Source: UBA4636 sp045534575 (GTDB taxonomy: Bacteria > Bacillota > Clostridia > Christensenellales > Borkfalkiaceae). From it: DNA of 64,000 nt. Below the pieces are notes generated by a model that worked only from the letters and a program-made list of their open reading frames with translations, was not told the origin of the DNA and made no database searches. Location of the stretch: NCBI GenBank assembly GCA_045534575.1, contig JAZSJZ010000004.1, positions 192,249-256,248 on the forward strand, in the 5' to 3' direction. This document shows, in pieces, positions 9,041-16,689 of the stretch (the stretch's first letter is position 1; each line of letters opens with the position of its first letter). The position numbers were made by a program, and so were the translations under genes.

Positions 9041-10294
9041 ATGGCTGATTACGTTATTAATGGTGGAAAAAGGTTAGAAGGCGAAATAAACGTTCAAAAA
9101 GCAAAAAATTCTGTGCTTGCGCTAATCTCGGCGAGTATTTTATTAAGCGGTGAAACGCTCATTAAAGATTGCCCAAGGATTAGCGACGTTTTTATTATGC
9201 TAAAAATTTTAAGACGAATCGGCGCAAAGACCTATTTTTGCGGAACTGATTTATATATCGATACTAAAGATATTTTTTCAACACGGCTTCCAGAAAAATT
9301 ATCTAGCGAGGTGAGAGCGTCGCTTTTTTTGGTTGGGCCACTTCTTGCTAGGTTTAGGCAAGCCACCATTTATCGAGCGGGTGGATGCAATATTGGCGAG
9401 AGGCCTATCGATATTCATTTAGACGGATTAAAACGGCTTGGCGCTGACGTTGAAGAGGGTGAAAACAAACTCAAATTCCACGCAAAAAGGGTGGTCGGGG
9501 CGGAAATAAAATTGAAATATCCGTCAGTAGGCGCAACCGAAAATTTGATGATGGCATCTATCTTTTGCGACGGAGTTACAATCTTAAAAAACTGCGCCAA
9601 AGAGCCCGAAATTTGCGACCTTCAAGATTTTTTAAATCTTGCGGGTGCAAAAATTAAAGGCGCTGGAACTTCAACGATTAAGATTGAAGGCGTTAAAAGT
9701 TTATCGTCTGGCGTGTGCTTTAAACCTATGTTTGATAGGATAGAAGCAGGCACTTTTTTGCTAAGTGCACTATCGTGCGGTGGCGAGATTAACTTAAAAG
9801 GCGTAAAAAGCAAAAATGTTTTTGCTTTACTGCAAAAAATTCAAAATAATGCTTGCAAAATATACATAAACAATGATAATATATATATAAAGGCAAATAA
9901 TCGCCATAAAGGGTTTGGCAACGTTGTAACTGCGCCATACCCACGCTTCCCAACCGATTTGCAACCGCAAATAACCGCGTGCGCGTGCGTAGGCGAAGGA
10001 AGAACCTTCATAACCGAAACGGTTTTTGATTGTAGGTTTTCTTACGCAAAAGAACTAAAAAAAATGGGCGCAAACATAAAAATTGGCGATTGCCGATTAG
10101 AAATTCAAGGCGGTTTTTTATTCGGCGCAGAAGTTGAAGCAAAAGATTTAAGAGGCGGGGCTGCCTTAGTTATTGCAGGGCTGTCCGCTCAAGGCAAAAC
10201 GATTGTATCTAACGTTGAGCATATCGAAAGAGGCTATCAAGACTTTTTAGAAAAATTAAGTTCCTTAGGCGCAGATATTAAAAGACGGCAATAA
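9041..10294 (+). CDS. murA: UDP-N-acetylglucosamine 1-carboxyvinyltransferase
   Basis: First committed step of peptidoglycan synthesis: enolpyruvyl transfer from PEP to UDP-GlcNAc, in the cytoplasm. 417 residues, the usual length. The conserved K22-N23 pair is present, and the catalytic cysteine, target of fosfomycin in this family, is C116 in RAGGCNIGERP. Other family motifs: SVGATENLMMAS, DRIEAGTFLL, TAPYPRFPTDLQPQ, and DLRGGAALVIAG near the end. Placement between ftsW and ftsQ within the division cluster is seen in several Firmicutes. A terminator-like hairpin abuts the start. Confidence 0.95.
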   Translation: MADYVINGGKRLEGEINVQKAKNSVLALISASILLSGETLIKDCPRISDVFIMLKILRRIGAKTYFCGTDLYIDTKDIFSTRLPEKLSSEVRASLFLVGPLLARFRQATIYRAGGCNIGERPIDIHLDGLKRLGADVEEGENKLKFHAKRVVGAEIKLKYPSVGATENLMMASIFCDGVTILKNCAKEPEICDLQDFLNLAGAKIKGAGTSTIKIEGVKSLSSGVCFKPMFDRIEAGTFLLSALSCGGEINLKGVKSKNVFALLQKIQNNACKIYINNDNIYIKANNRHKGFGNVVTAPYPRFPTDLQPQITACACVGEGRTFITETVFDCRFSYAKELKKMGANIKIGDCRLEIQGGFLFGAEVEAKDLRGGAALVIAGLSAQGKTIVSNVEHIERGYQDFLEKLSSLGADIKRRQ

Positions 10295-10359
10295 AAATTT
10301 TAAGATTGCTAAATTTAAACGAAAAACACAACTTTTATAAAAAGTTGAACGGTTGAACT

Positions 10360-11130
10360 ATGAAAAACAAAAGATTAGTAATAACTTTATTATCGCTTAT
10401 TTTCGTCGCAGTTGTTGCGCTGTTTTTCACTGCGCTATATTCCGTTAAAGACGTGCACTGCGAATATTCCGTTTACGATAGTAGCGACGTTGAAAAGGCA
10501 GAAGAAATTTTGCAATCGTTCAAAGGCAAAAATCTTATTTTCTTAAATGAAAACGAAGTTAAAAACGCTATTTTAGAAAACACTTCGCTAAAGGTTGAAA
10601 AGGTTGAAAAGGTTTTTCCTAACAAAATCGAAGTAAAATTAACTTCTAGGCAAGAGCGTTTTGCAGTGTTATCGCCAAGCGGAAATTATTATGTGTTAGA
10701 TGAAGATTTCACCGTTGTTGCAATAAGGGGCGATATTTCAAATTCGGCAGACGAACTTAATAACATCGTTGTTGATTTTCAAGTTGAAAACAAGCCTGTT
10801 TTAGAGTTAAAGCAAACTATCGATACCGTAAACGATTTAAGGTATAAGGCGCTAAGAACTTGCGTTGAGCCGTTCGAAAGCCCAAGGGACGTTATTGAGT
10901 CTATCACGCTTTACGAAACTGAAGAGGCTGGTAATTTTAGAGTTTTTATAAAGTTAAGAGAAGGCGTAACTATCGTCGTTTACAAAGCCTTAACGAGCAC
11001 TGAAAATAAAATTTTAGCGGGGCTAGCAAAATACGCCACGCTCGCCGATAAGGACAAGCTCATCGGCGAAATCGTTTGTTATCAAGAAGATAGCGGAAAA
11101 ATTAAAGCCGTTTACACTAATGAAAATTAG
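10360..11130 (+). CDS. ftsQ: Cell division protein FtsQ/DivIB
   Basis: A bitopic membrane protein that links early and late divisome proteins. 256 residues: a short basic N-terminus, one membrane segment (about 7-28), then a POTRA domain (SVKDVHCEYS to EVKLTSRQERFAVL, about 29-105) and a beta domain. Identified from this architecture and from its position between murA and ftsA. No good ribosome site precedes the ATG; a small hairpin (CAACTTTT/AAAAGTTG, 10329-10347) lies just upstream instead. Sequence similarity in this family is always low, so the call rests partly on context. Confidence 0.88.
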   Translation: MKNKRLVITLLSLIFVAVVALFFTALYSVKDVHCEYSVYDSSDVEKAEEILQSFKGKNLIFLNENEVKNAILENTSLKVEKVEKVFPNKIEVKLTSRQERFAVLSPSGNYYVLDEDFTVVAIRGDISNSADELNNIVVDFQVENKPVLELKQTIDTVNDLRYKALRTCVEPFESPRDVIESITLYETEEAGNFRVFIKLREGVTIVVYKALTSTENKILAGLAKYATLADKDKLIGEIVCYQEDSGKIKAVYTNEN

Positions 11131-11158
11131 TAAACACACTAAAGAATAAGGAGAAATT

Positions 11159-12277
11159 ATGCTTAAAGATACGGTAGCCGTAATTGATATAGGCTCGTCG
11201 AAACTAACGGCGATAATAGGTGAAAACGGGGTGAATAAAAACTTTGTTATTCGTGCAATCAGCGAACAGCCACTAAATGCTATTTTTGACGGCGAGATTA
11301 TTGATTATAACGCGTTGACTAGGGCTTTAATTAATGCACTAGATAGCGTTTGCCAAACGGCAAGAGTAAAAATTTCACAAGTTTACGTTGGCGTAGGCGG
11401 GGAATTTTTAGAAGTTGTTAGGCGTCAGCACGAAATTTCTCTGCCAAGAAAAAGGCGCATAAACTCTAAGATTTTAAGCGATTATTATCAATCTGCTATT
11501 GCTAATATTAGCGTTGCTAACTTTAAGGTTATCGACCAAAGCGCGACTATGTTTTTTGTGGATGGAAATATGCGTGTTGAAAACCCTATCGGGCAGGTAA
11601 CCCAAAACTTAAAGGGCTACGTTTGTGCTTTTTTAGCCAAGCAAGATTTTGTAACTAAAGTTGAAGCCGTTTTAAAAAGTAGAGGCGTGAAAACTGTAAT
11701 TTTTGTGCCAATTCCGCTTGCCGAAGCAAAATTTCTTTTTTCAAAAGAAGAGCGCTTTGCTTACGTTTTGCTTCTTGACGTTGGGTTTATGACTTCGTCT
11801 TTTTCAATTATCCACGGCGGTGGTGTGATTTATAATAAAGCATTTCCTGTAGGTGGCGGTTTTATTTCGGGCTACTTTGCCGAAAGATTGAACGTTGACG
11901 GCGAAATTGCCGAGCGCATTAAGAGAAAACTCAATCTTTATTTGCCCGCCGAATACGAAAGCGTTTACGAAGTAACTTACGGCGATGAAGTTTTTAGTTT
12001 TTCGCAAAAAACTTGTAATGACATAGCAAAAAGCGTTCTCACCGAAATTGCCGAACACGTGGACAAGGCTATCGCAACAAGCCATGCAAACATACCAAAC
12101 GATTGCGTAATTTCATTGACGGGTGGCGGTGTTTCGTTTATTCGTGGCGCAAAGGAATTTTTGTTTAGCCAAATCGAAATGCCCGTTGAACTTGTTAGCC
12201 CTAACGTCATTTATATGTCCAAGCCAGACGAGAGTTCTAAACTTTCGCTTTTAAACTACGCTCTTAACGAAAAGTAA
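11159..12277 (+). CDS. ftsA: Cell division ATPase FtsA
   Basis: An actin-like membrane tether for FtsZ. 372 residues with the actin-fold phosphate motifs: VIDIGSSKLTAIIG at the N-terminus, LLLDVGFMTSSFSI in the middle and ISLTGGGVSFIRGA near the end. The 1C insertion domain typical of FtsA follows the first motif. It is shorter than the roughly 420 residues common in the family; an obvious C-terminal amphipathic membrane helix is hard to see, the chain ending SLLNYALNEK. An AAGGAG site lies seven bases before the ATG. It directly precedes ftsZ, as usual. Confidence 0.92.
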   Translation: MLKDTVAVIDIGSSKLTAIIGENGVNKNFVIRAISEQPLNAIFDGEIIDYNALTRALINALDSVCQTARVKISQVYVGVGGEFLEVVRRQHEISLPRKRRINSKILSDYYQSAIANISVANFKVIDQSATMFFVDGNMRVENPIGQVTQNLKGYVCAFLAKQDFVTKVEAVLKSRGVKTVIFVPIPLAEAKFLFSKEERFAYVLLLDVGFMTSSFSIIHGGGVIYNKAFPVGGGFISGYFAERLNVDGEIAERIKRKLNLYLPAEYESVYEVTYGDEVFSFSQKTCNDIAKSVLTEIAEHVDKAIATSHANIPNDCVISLTGGGVSFIRGAKEFLFSQIEMPVELVSPNVIYMSKPDESSKLSLLNYALNEK

Positions 12278-12336
12278 AATCACTAAAATTAAAGCGAAAA
12301 CATTTAACATAGAAAACGAGGAGAATTAAGCCTAAA

Positions 12337-14598
12337 ATGGGTAAATCTAAATTTTCAAAACGCAAAATTCGTCCGTCAATTCACGGCGAAAAAACGATAA
12401 GTCTTGCCGTTACTTTAGACCAAACGGCTCAAAATAAAATTTTAAGCGAAGAAATTGAAGAAATAGAGGAAATTGAACAAACTCAAGAAGAAACTTTTGA
12501 AATTGAACAAGTTCAAGAACAAAGTTTTGAAGAGGTTCAAGAATTGGAAGAGATTTCTCAAATTCCCGCTAGCGATACTTCTCACTACTATAGCCCTGAA
12601 GATGATGAAGACGACGAAGGCGAAGAACAACTTGAGCAACCCGAAGAAGATATAAGTTCAAGATACTATTCTCAAGCCGATACCGAAAACTATGATAACG
12701 ACGACAATTTTGACGCCACTCAAGAAGAAGTAGAAGAAGTAGGCCAAGCAGAAGAAGTATTTGAAGAAGAAACTCTTGAAGAAGAACAAGCGGTGGAAGA
12801 CGCTCAAGAAGTTTTTGAGGAAACTTTTGACGGCGAACAAGCCCAAGTAGAAAAACATATCGGTGAAGAAATTATCGACGATAACGACGTTTTTGCCGAA
12901 GATTATAGCGAGATAGATGCTGAAACTGAAGAGCAAATTGAAGATAAAGAGCCTGAAGAAGAAGAGATTGTTTTAACCGATGAAGATAAGGCTGAAGTTG
13001 AAGAAGTTGTTGAAGAGCATTTAACGCATCTTGCCTTAGTTGAGGCAGAAAAAGAGGCTCAAACACAAGCCGAAGAAGAACTTGAGACTGAAATCGAAAT
13101 TGAAGAACCTAGTCAATATTACGCTGAAGTAGAACATAGTTTTGATAGCCAAGACGACATTGTTGAAGGCCAAATAACGTTAGAGGAAGCGGGCGAAGTC
13201 TGCTCCAATTTGCCTGATGGTGAAATTGAAGAAACTTTCTTCACTAAAAAACCTATCTACGTTGTTGAAGAAGAAATCGAAGAGCCAATCGAAGAAGTTC
13301 AAGAAAAAATAGAAGAAAAAATTCAAACTCAAGTAGCCCAAACTGAAGAGAAAGTGGCTAGCAAAGAGGACATAAGGAGAAAATATATGGTTAAAGAAGG
13401 TGCAGGTTTAAATATTGCAAAAATTATGGTCATCGGTGTTGGCGGTGGCGGTAACAACGCTGTTAACAGAATGATTGAAATGGGAGTTGAAAACGCTAAG
13501 TTCGTTGCTATAAATACCGATAAGCAAATTCTTCTCGTTTCAAAATGCAACGAAGAAGATAGATATCAAATTGGTGAGAATGCAACCAAAGGTTTAGGTG
13601 CAGGTGCAGACCCTGAAGTTGGTGAAAAGGCAGCGGAAGAGAGCCGTGAACTTATCGAATCTATAGTTGATGGTATGGACCTTGTTTTTATCACTGCTGG
13701 CATGGGTGGCGGAACGGGAACGGGCGCAGCTCCTGTTATTGCAAAAATCGCTAGAGAAAAGGGCTGTTTAACTATTGCCGTTGTAACCAAGCCTTTCTAT
13801 TTTGAAGCAAAAAAGCGTGCTAAGAACGCTGAAAAGGGTATAGAAAACCTTAAAAAATACGTTGATACTATCATCATAATTCCTAACGATAGGTTGATTG
13901 AGGCAATGCCACCTGAAACGTCTTTCCAAGACGCTTTAGCATACGCTGACGATACTCTTCGCCAAGGTGTTTGCGGTATTGCCGACCTTATTTCAACGCC
14001 ATCACTTATCAATCTTGACTTTGCTGACCTTAGAACTATTATCAAGAGCAAAGGCCTAGCACATATGGGCATTGGTCGTTCAAAAGGCGAAAATCGCGTT
14101 ATTGACGCCGTTCAAAAAGCAATTTCGAGCCCACTATTAGAAACTTCTATCGAGGGTGCAAGAGGCGTTATACTAAACGTAACGGGCGGTAAAGATTTAA
14201 CTCTTCGTCAAGTTGCCGATGCCGCTAAACAAGTTCAAGACGTTATTGACCCTAGCGCAGAAGTTATTTTTGGCGCAAACATCAACGAAAAGTTGCAAGA
14301 AGAAATCATTATCACCTTAATTGCAACCGGCTTTGATAGCCCTGCTGTTCTAGACGAAGAAACCGAACAAGCAACGCAAGTTTATAAGCAAATGTTTGCT
14401 CGTCCTCAAACGGCGGAAGTTAACCCAAGCCAAGGCGCTTTTGTTGAGCCAACTCCTGTAGTTGAACAGCCTATTCAACCTCAACAACCTCAACAACCTC
14501 AACAAGCACCGCAACAAGAATTTGTTTCGCAACCTTTTGCGGAAGAGAAGCCAAAGAAAGAACTTCCTTCATTTATGAAGCGTTTATTCAAAAAATAA
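12337..14598 (+). CDS. ftsZ: Cell division GTPase FtsZ with 350-residue acidic N-terminal extension
   Basis: Tubulin-like GTPase forming the Z ring. 753 residues in total. Residues 351-753 are a normal FtsZ: KIMVIGVGGGGNNAVNRM near 361, the GTP loop GGGTGTG at 457-463, the T7 region, a Q/P-rich linker with repeated Pro-Gln-Gln units, and the C-terminal peptide LPSFMKRLFKK that binds FtsA. Residues 1-350 are unusual: a basic start (GKSKFSKRKIR), then a very Glu/Gln/Asp-rich, probably disordered or coiled stretch with three S-x-Y-Y motifs (82-86, 108-112, 259-263). GAGGAG at 12318-12323 lies 13 bases before the ATG at 12337. A better ribosome site lies inside at 13374, which would yield a normal 403-residue protein. 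Both forms may be made. Confidence 0.93.
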   Translation: MGKSKFSKRKIRPSIHGEKTISLAVTLDQTAQNKILSEEIEEIEEIEQTQEETFEIEQVQEQSFEEVQELEEISQIPASDTSHYYSPEDDEDDEGEEQLEQPEEDISSRYYSQADTENYDNDDNFDATQEEVEEVGQAEEVFEEETLEEEQAVEDAQEVFEETFDGEQAQVEKHIGEEIIDDNDVFAEDYSEIDAETEEQIEDKEPEEEEIVLTDEDKAEVEEVVEEHLTHLALVEAEKEAQTQAEEELETEIEIEEPSQYYAEVEHSFDSQDDIVEGQITLEEAGEVCSNLPDGEIEETFFTKKPIYVVEEEIEEPIEEVQEKIEEKIQTQVAQTEEKVASKEDIRRKYMVKEGAGLNIAKIMVIGVGGGGNNAVNRMIEMGVENAKFVAINTDKQILLVSKCNEEDRYQIGENATKGLGAGADPEVGEKAAEESRELIESIVDGMDLVFITAGMGGGTGTGAAPVIAKIAREKGCLTIAVVTKPFYFEAKKRAKNAEKGIENLKKYVDTIIIIPNDRLIEAMPPETSFQDALAYADDTLRQGVCGIADLISTPSLINLDFADLRTIIKSKGLAHMGIGRSKGENRVIDAVQKAISSPLLETSIEGARGVILNVTGGKDLTLRQVADAAKQVQDVIDPSAEVIFGANINEKLQEEIIITLIATGFDSPAVLDEETEQATQVYKQMFARPQTAEVNPSQGAFVEPTPVVEQPIQPQQPQQPQQAPQQEFVSQPFAEEKPKKELPSFMKRLFKK
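13374..13389 (+). promoter_or_regulatory. Internal ribosome-binding site and ATG at the canonical FtsZ start
   Basis: AAGGAG at 13374-13379 is followed by seven bases and the in-frame ATG at 13387 (residue M351 of the long form). This is exactly where FtsZ proteins normally begin (Met-Val-Lys-Glu, shortly before the KIMVIGVGG strand). The spacing is better than that of the upstream start. Confidence 0.65.
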
Positions 14599-14625
14599 AA
14601 AAGTTTAAAATTTAAGTAAAAAAAT

Positions 14626-14678
14626 AACACTCACTAACTAAATTCGCAAAATCAGCGTTTTTGTAGTGAGTGTTTTTT
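14626..14678. terminator. Bidirectional intrinsic terminator between ftsZ and typA
   Basis: An 11-bp perfect stem (AACACTCACTA 14626-14636, TAGTGAGTGTT 14664-14674) has a T-run on the right and an A-run (14617-14624) on the left, so it can end transcripts from both convergent genes. Confidence 0.8.
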
Positions 14679-14688
14679 ATTGTTTAGT

Positions 14689-16509
14689 TTATTTATGATT
14701 TCTAGACCACTCTTTCATTCTAAGTTCTCTAGATAGAATTTTCTTCCTAAGCCTAATGCTCTTTGGGGTTAATTCAACGAGTTCGTCGTCAGCGATAAAT
14801 TCCATGCATTGCTCTAAACTTAAAATAGTTGGAGGAATAAGTTTTAACGCCTCGTCAGACCCGCTTGCACGGTTGTTGGTTAAGTGCTTTTGCTTGCACA
14901 CGTTAACAACTAAATCGTCTTCACGAGAGTTTTCGCCAACGATCATACCTTCATAAACGCTAAGCCCCGCGGAAACGAAGAGGGTGCAACGCTCTTGAGC
15001 GTTATAAAGCCCGTATTGCGTGGTAACGCCGTTTTCAAAAACTACCAAACTTCCACGAGTTCTTTCGGCAATATCACCTTTATATTCTTCATAGCCCGAG
15101 AAAACGTGGCTCATAACGCCAAAGCCTTTAGTGTCGGTCAACATTTCGCTTCTGTAACCTATCAAGCAACGAGAAGGAATTTTGAACTCTAGTTTAGTTT
15201 CTCCGCTAGGGTTAAGGCTCATATTCACAAGTTCACCTTTTCTTGCGCCGATTTTGTTCATAATAGCGCCAACGAACTCTTCGGGAACTTCAATAACCAA
15301 ATCTTCCATAGGCTCGTGGCATCTGCCGTTAATTTCTTTAAAAATAACTTTAGGCCTAGAAACTTGGAATTCATAGCCTTCACGGCGCATATTCTCTATC
15401 AAGATAGATAAATGCAGTTCGCCACGGCCGTAAACCTTATAGGTATCAGCCGTTTCTGTTTCTTCAACACGCATTGAAACGTTTGTTTCAACCTCTTTAA
15501 AAAGCCTTGCACGAAGGTGGCGTGAAGTTACGAACTTGCCTTCTTTTCCAGCAAAAGGCGAGTTGTTTACCATAAACATCATTGACATTGTCGGCTCGTC
15601 AATCGCAACGAAAGGAAGCGGGTCAACGTGCCCAACGTCGCAAACGGTTTCGCCAATGTTGATTTTCTCACTGCCGTTAATGGCAACGATATCACCCATT
15701 TTGCCTTCAAGCGTTTCTGCTCTTTTTAGCCCGTCGAAGTGGTAAAGCCTTGCAACCTTTTCTTGAACGCAAGTTCCGTCTGCTCGGCAAATAACAACTT
15801 GTTGGTTTTGTTTAATTTTACCACGAATAATTTTACCAACGCCAATTCTTCCAACGTATTCGTCGTAGTCAATGTTACAAATCATAAGTTGAAGAGGCTC
15901 GTCCATCTCGCCAACGGGGGCGGGAATTTCTTCAATAATCGTATCAAAAATAGGCGTAATATCAACTTTTTCGTCGTTTAAATCACGAACAGCCCAGCCT
16001 TGCTTTGCCGAAGCGTAAATTGTTTTAAAATCAAGTTGGTCGTCGTTTGCGCCAAGGTCAAGGAAAAGGTCGATAATTCCGTCGAGCGTTTTGTCAACGT
16101 CGCCACCCTTATCGATTTTGTTAACGACAACTATAGGTTTCTTGTTAAGGTTTAACGCCTTTTTGAGAACGAAACGGGTTTGTGGCATACACCCTTCAAC
16201 CGCATCAACGAGAAGTAAAACGCCATCTACCATAGATAAAATTCGTTCAACCTCACCGCCAAAATCGGCGTGCCCGGGCGTATCGATAATATTAATTTTC
16301 GTTCCGTTATACATAACTGAAGTGTTTTTAGAAAGAATAGTAATACCTCTTTCTCTTTCCAAATCACCGCTATCCATAACTCTCTCGGCAACAACTTCGT
16401 TGCTTCTAAAAATATTGCTTTGCTTTAGAAGTTGGTCAACGAGCGTGGTTTTGCCGTGGTCAACGTGGGCGATAATTGCTATGTTTCTAACGTCATCTCT
16501 TTTTTGCAT
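14689..16509 (-). CDS. typA: Ribosome-associated GTPase TypA/BipA
   Basis: A translational GTPase of the EF-G family that aids 50S subunit assembly and growth under stress. 606 residues, the standard length. G1 AHVDHGKTTL near 15, G2 RGITI, G3 DTPGHADFGGEV near 77, G4 NKID near 130; then the EF-Tu-like domain 2, the EF-G-like domains, and the TypA C-terminal domain ending LRKKILSRELRMKEW. The start has GAGGT upstream and a strong consensus promoter. The gene is convergent with ftsZ and divergent from the ABC exporter. Confidence 0.96.
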   Translation of the reverse strand: MQKRDDVRNIAIIAHVDHGKTTLVDQLLKQSNIFRSNEVVAERVMDSGDLERERGITILSKNTSVMYNGTKINIIDTPGHADFGGEVERILSMVDGVLLLVDAVEGCMPQTRFVLKKALNLNKKPIVVVNKIDKGGDVDKTLDGIIDLFLDLGANDDQLDFKTIYASAKQGWAVRDLNDEKVDITPIFDTIIEEIPAPVGEMDEPLQLMICNIDYDEYVGRIGVGKIIRGKIKQNQQVVICRADGTCVQEKVARLYHFDGLKRAETLEGKMGDIVAINGSEKINIGETVCDVGHVDPLPFVAIDEPTMSMMFMVNNSPFAGKEGKFVTSRHLRARLFKEVETNVSMRVEETETADTYKVYGRGELHLSILIENMRREGYEFQVSRPKVIFKEINGRCHEPMEDLVIEVPEEFVGAIMNKIGARKGELVNMSLNPSGETKLEFKIPSRCLIGYRSEMLTDTKGFGVMSHVFSGYEEYKGDIAERTRGSLVVFENGVTTQYGLYNAQERCTLFVSAGLSVYEGMIVGENSREDDLVVNVCKQKHLTNNRASGSDEALKLIPPTILSLEQCMEFIADDELVELTPKSIRLRKKILSRELRMKEWSRNHK

Positions 16510-16535
16510 AATGTTTACCTCTTTAAAACTTTCTT

Positions 16536-16564
16536 ATTATAAAATTTTATTAAAATTTTGTCAA
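16536..16564 (-). promoter_or_regulatory. SigA-type promoter of typA
   Basis: Read on the minus strand: TTGACA (16564-16559), a 17-base spacer, and TATAAT (16541-16536), about 27 bases before the typA start codon. A perfect consensus. Confidence 0.88.
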
Positions 16565-16654
16565 ACACTTATGCAAGATTTTGTTTTTTAATATAGGAAT
16601 ATATTAAAATTTGGTTAATTTTTGGGTGTTTGCCCTAAAAAAAGCGTATTTATA

Positions 16655-16683
16655 TAGACAAGAACGAAAACCTATGATAAAAT
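16655..16683 (+). promoter_or_regulatory. Promoter of the ABC exporter, giving a possible leaderless mRNA
   Basis: TAGACA (16655-16660), a 17-base spacer, and TAAAAT (16678-16683). The predicted start of transcription, seven bases after the -10 box, is the A of the ATG at 16690, and no ribosome site is present before that ATG. Confidence 0.65.
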
Positions 16684-16689
16684 ATTGCT

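Noticed and set aside
12442..13066. Long minus-strand open frames opposite the FtsZ extension, rich in Phe and Leu
   Set aside because: They are antisense to runs of Glu/Gln codons (GAA, CAA read as TTC, TTG), have no ribosome site and show no domain.
14470..14520. Short tandem CCTCAACAA repeat in the ftsZ 3' part as a CRISPR-like or mobile repeat
   Set aside because: It simply encodes Pro-Gln-Gln units of the flexible FtsZ linker.
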